A stretch of DNA of 8,420 nucleotides, taken from positions 1-8,420 of the forward strand of contig DSBX01000067.1 of NCBI GenBank assembly GCA_011049385.1, in the 5' to 3' direction. Each line of letters starts with the position of its first letter. Position 1 is the stretch's first letter. The position numbers and the translations under genes were made by a program. This stretch comes from Caldifarciminota bacterium. GTDB taxonomy: Bacteria; Hydrothermota; Tepidihabitantia; Tepidihabitantales; Tepidihabitantaceae. Shown here in pieces: positions 8,194-8,420 of the stretch. Below the pieces are notes generated by a model that saw nothing but the letters and a program-made list of their open reading frames with translations, made no database searches and had not been told where the DNA came from.

Positions 8194-8420
8194 CCCGGCC
8201 CGGCCTCTGTCGCAACACCCGCGGGCTCAGACCAACCCTTTCGCCTGATTCGCACGACTGCGACCTGACCGGGCCCGAAGACGAAACCGGTCGGCGCGGG
8301 TCGGATTCCCACGAGGCAATAATCCCTTAAGGGATTCAGGGCACAATTCGTCGTCGCATCCTAAGTTGCTGGTAGTATTGATGCTTAACCCATATCCGAA
8401 TTTCCCCCCTCCCCCATCCC
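8194..8420. other. Intergenic region without a recognisable gene
   Basis: No open frame here looks coding. A possible 6-bp stem, GACCGG (8267-8272) with CCGGTC (8287-8292), lies in the first half. From about 8311 the sequence becomes much less GC-rich than the genes. It contains a 16-bp palindrome and ends in a C-rich tract (8404-8420) that gives G-runs on the minus strand. A promoter for a gene beyond the right edge is possible, but I see no convincing -35/-10 pair. Confidence 0.5.
8321..8336. repeat. Perfect 16-bp palindrome
   Basis: AATCCCTTAAGGGATT is identical to its reverse complement. It has the size and symmetry of a dimeric repressor site, but with no recognised promoter or gene beside it the role is open. 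Confidence 0.5.

Noticed and set aside
8404..8420. Possible G-quadruplex on the minus strand
   Set aside because: Only three long G-runs are visible before the window ends, too few to support a three-tetrad structure.

Overview
The window looks like a bacterial chromosome segment of high GC (roughly two thirds G+C in the protein-coding part). The encoded envelope proteins (type IV pilin-like protein, Sec-exported barrel-like protein, lipoprotein) suggest a diderm bacterium. The style of the proteins, and the DUF5674 gene with its partner, recall uncultured candidate-phylum genomes such as WOR-3/Stahlbacteria. That assignment is a low-confidence impression; a 23S phylogeny would settle it.

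Layout. Positions 1-3790 are read on the minus strand. They hold the 5' part of a type IV pilin-like gene that runs off the left edge, its consensus promoter and structured leader, then 5S rRNA and a complete 23S rRNA. The 23S-5S unit has its own sigma70-type promoter, a boxA antitermination element and a long processing stem flanking the 23S. No 16S rRNA or tRNA gene precedes the 23S: a divergent protein gene starts about 300 bp upstream, so 16S is unlinked from 23S here.

Positions 3950-8193 are read on the plus strand in three blocks. Block 1 is a signal-peptide, barrel-like envelope protein followed 8 bp later by a DUF4097-type lipoprotein with repeated xxNGx(I/V) rungs. Block 2 is thioredoxin (trxA) followed 1 bp later by a GlcD-type FAD-linked oxidase. 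Block 3 is a DUF5674 protein whose stop overlaps (ATGA) the start of a small conserved hypothetical protein. Positions 8194-8420 carry no gene that I can see, only a perfect 16-bp palindrome and a C-rich end.

Four promoters share one form (TTGAC(A/T/C), a 16-17 bp spacer, TAT(A/C)(A/C)T). Two of them, for the envelope protein and DUF5674, place the expected transcription start at or within a base or two of the ATG, so these two operons probably make leaderless mRNAs. Other points for a second look are a 42-bp segment shared between the 3' ends of glcD and the last gene, depletion of GCAGC with use of GCAGT in the plus-strand genes, and an A2057-U2611 pair in place of G-C in the 23S macrolide-site helix.
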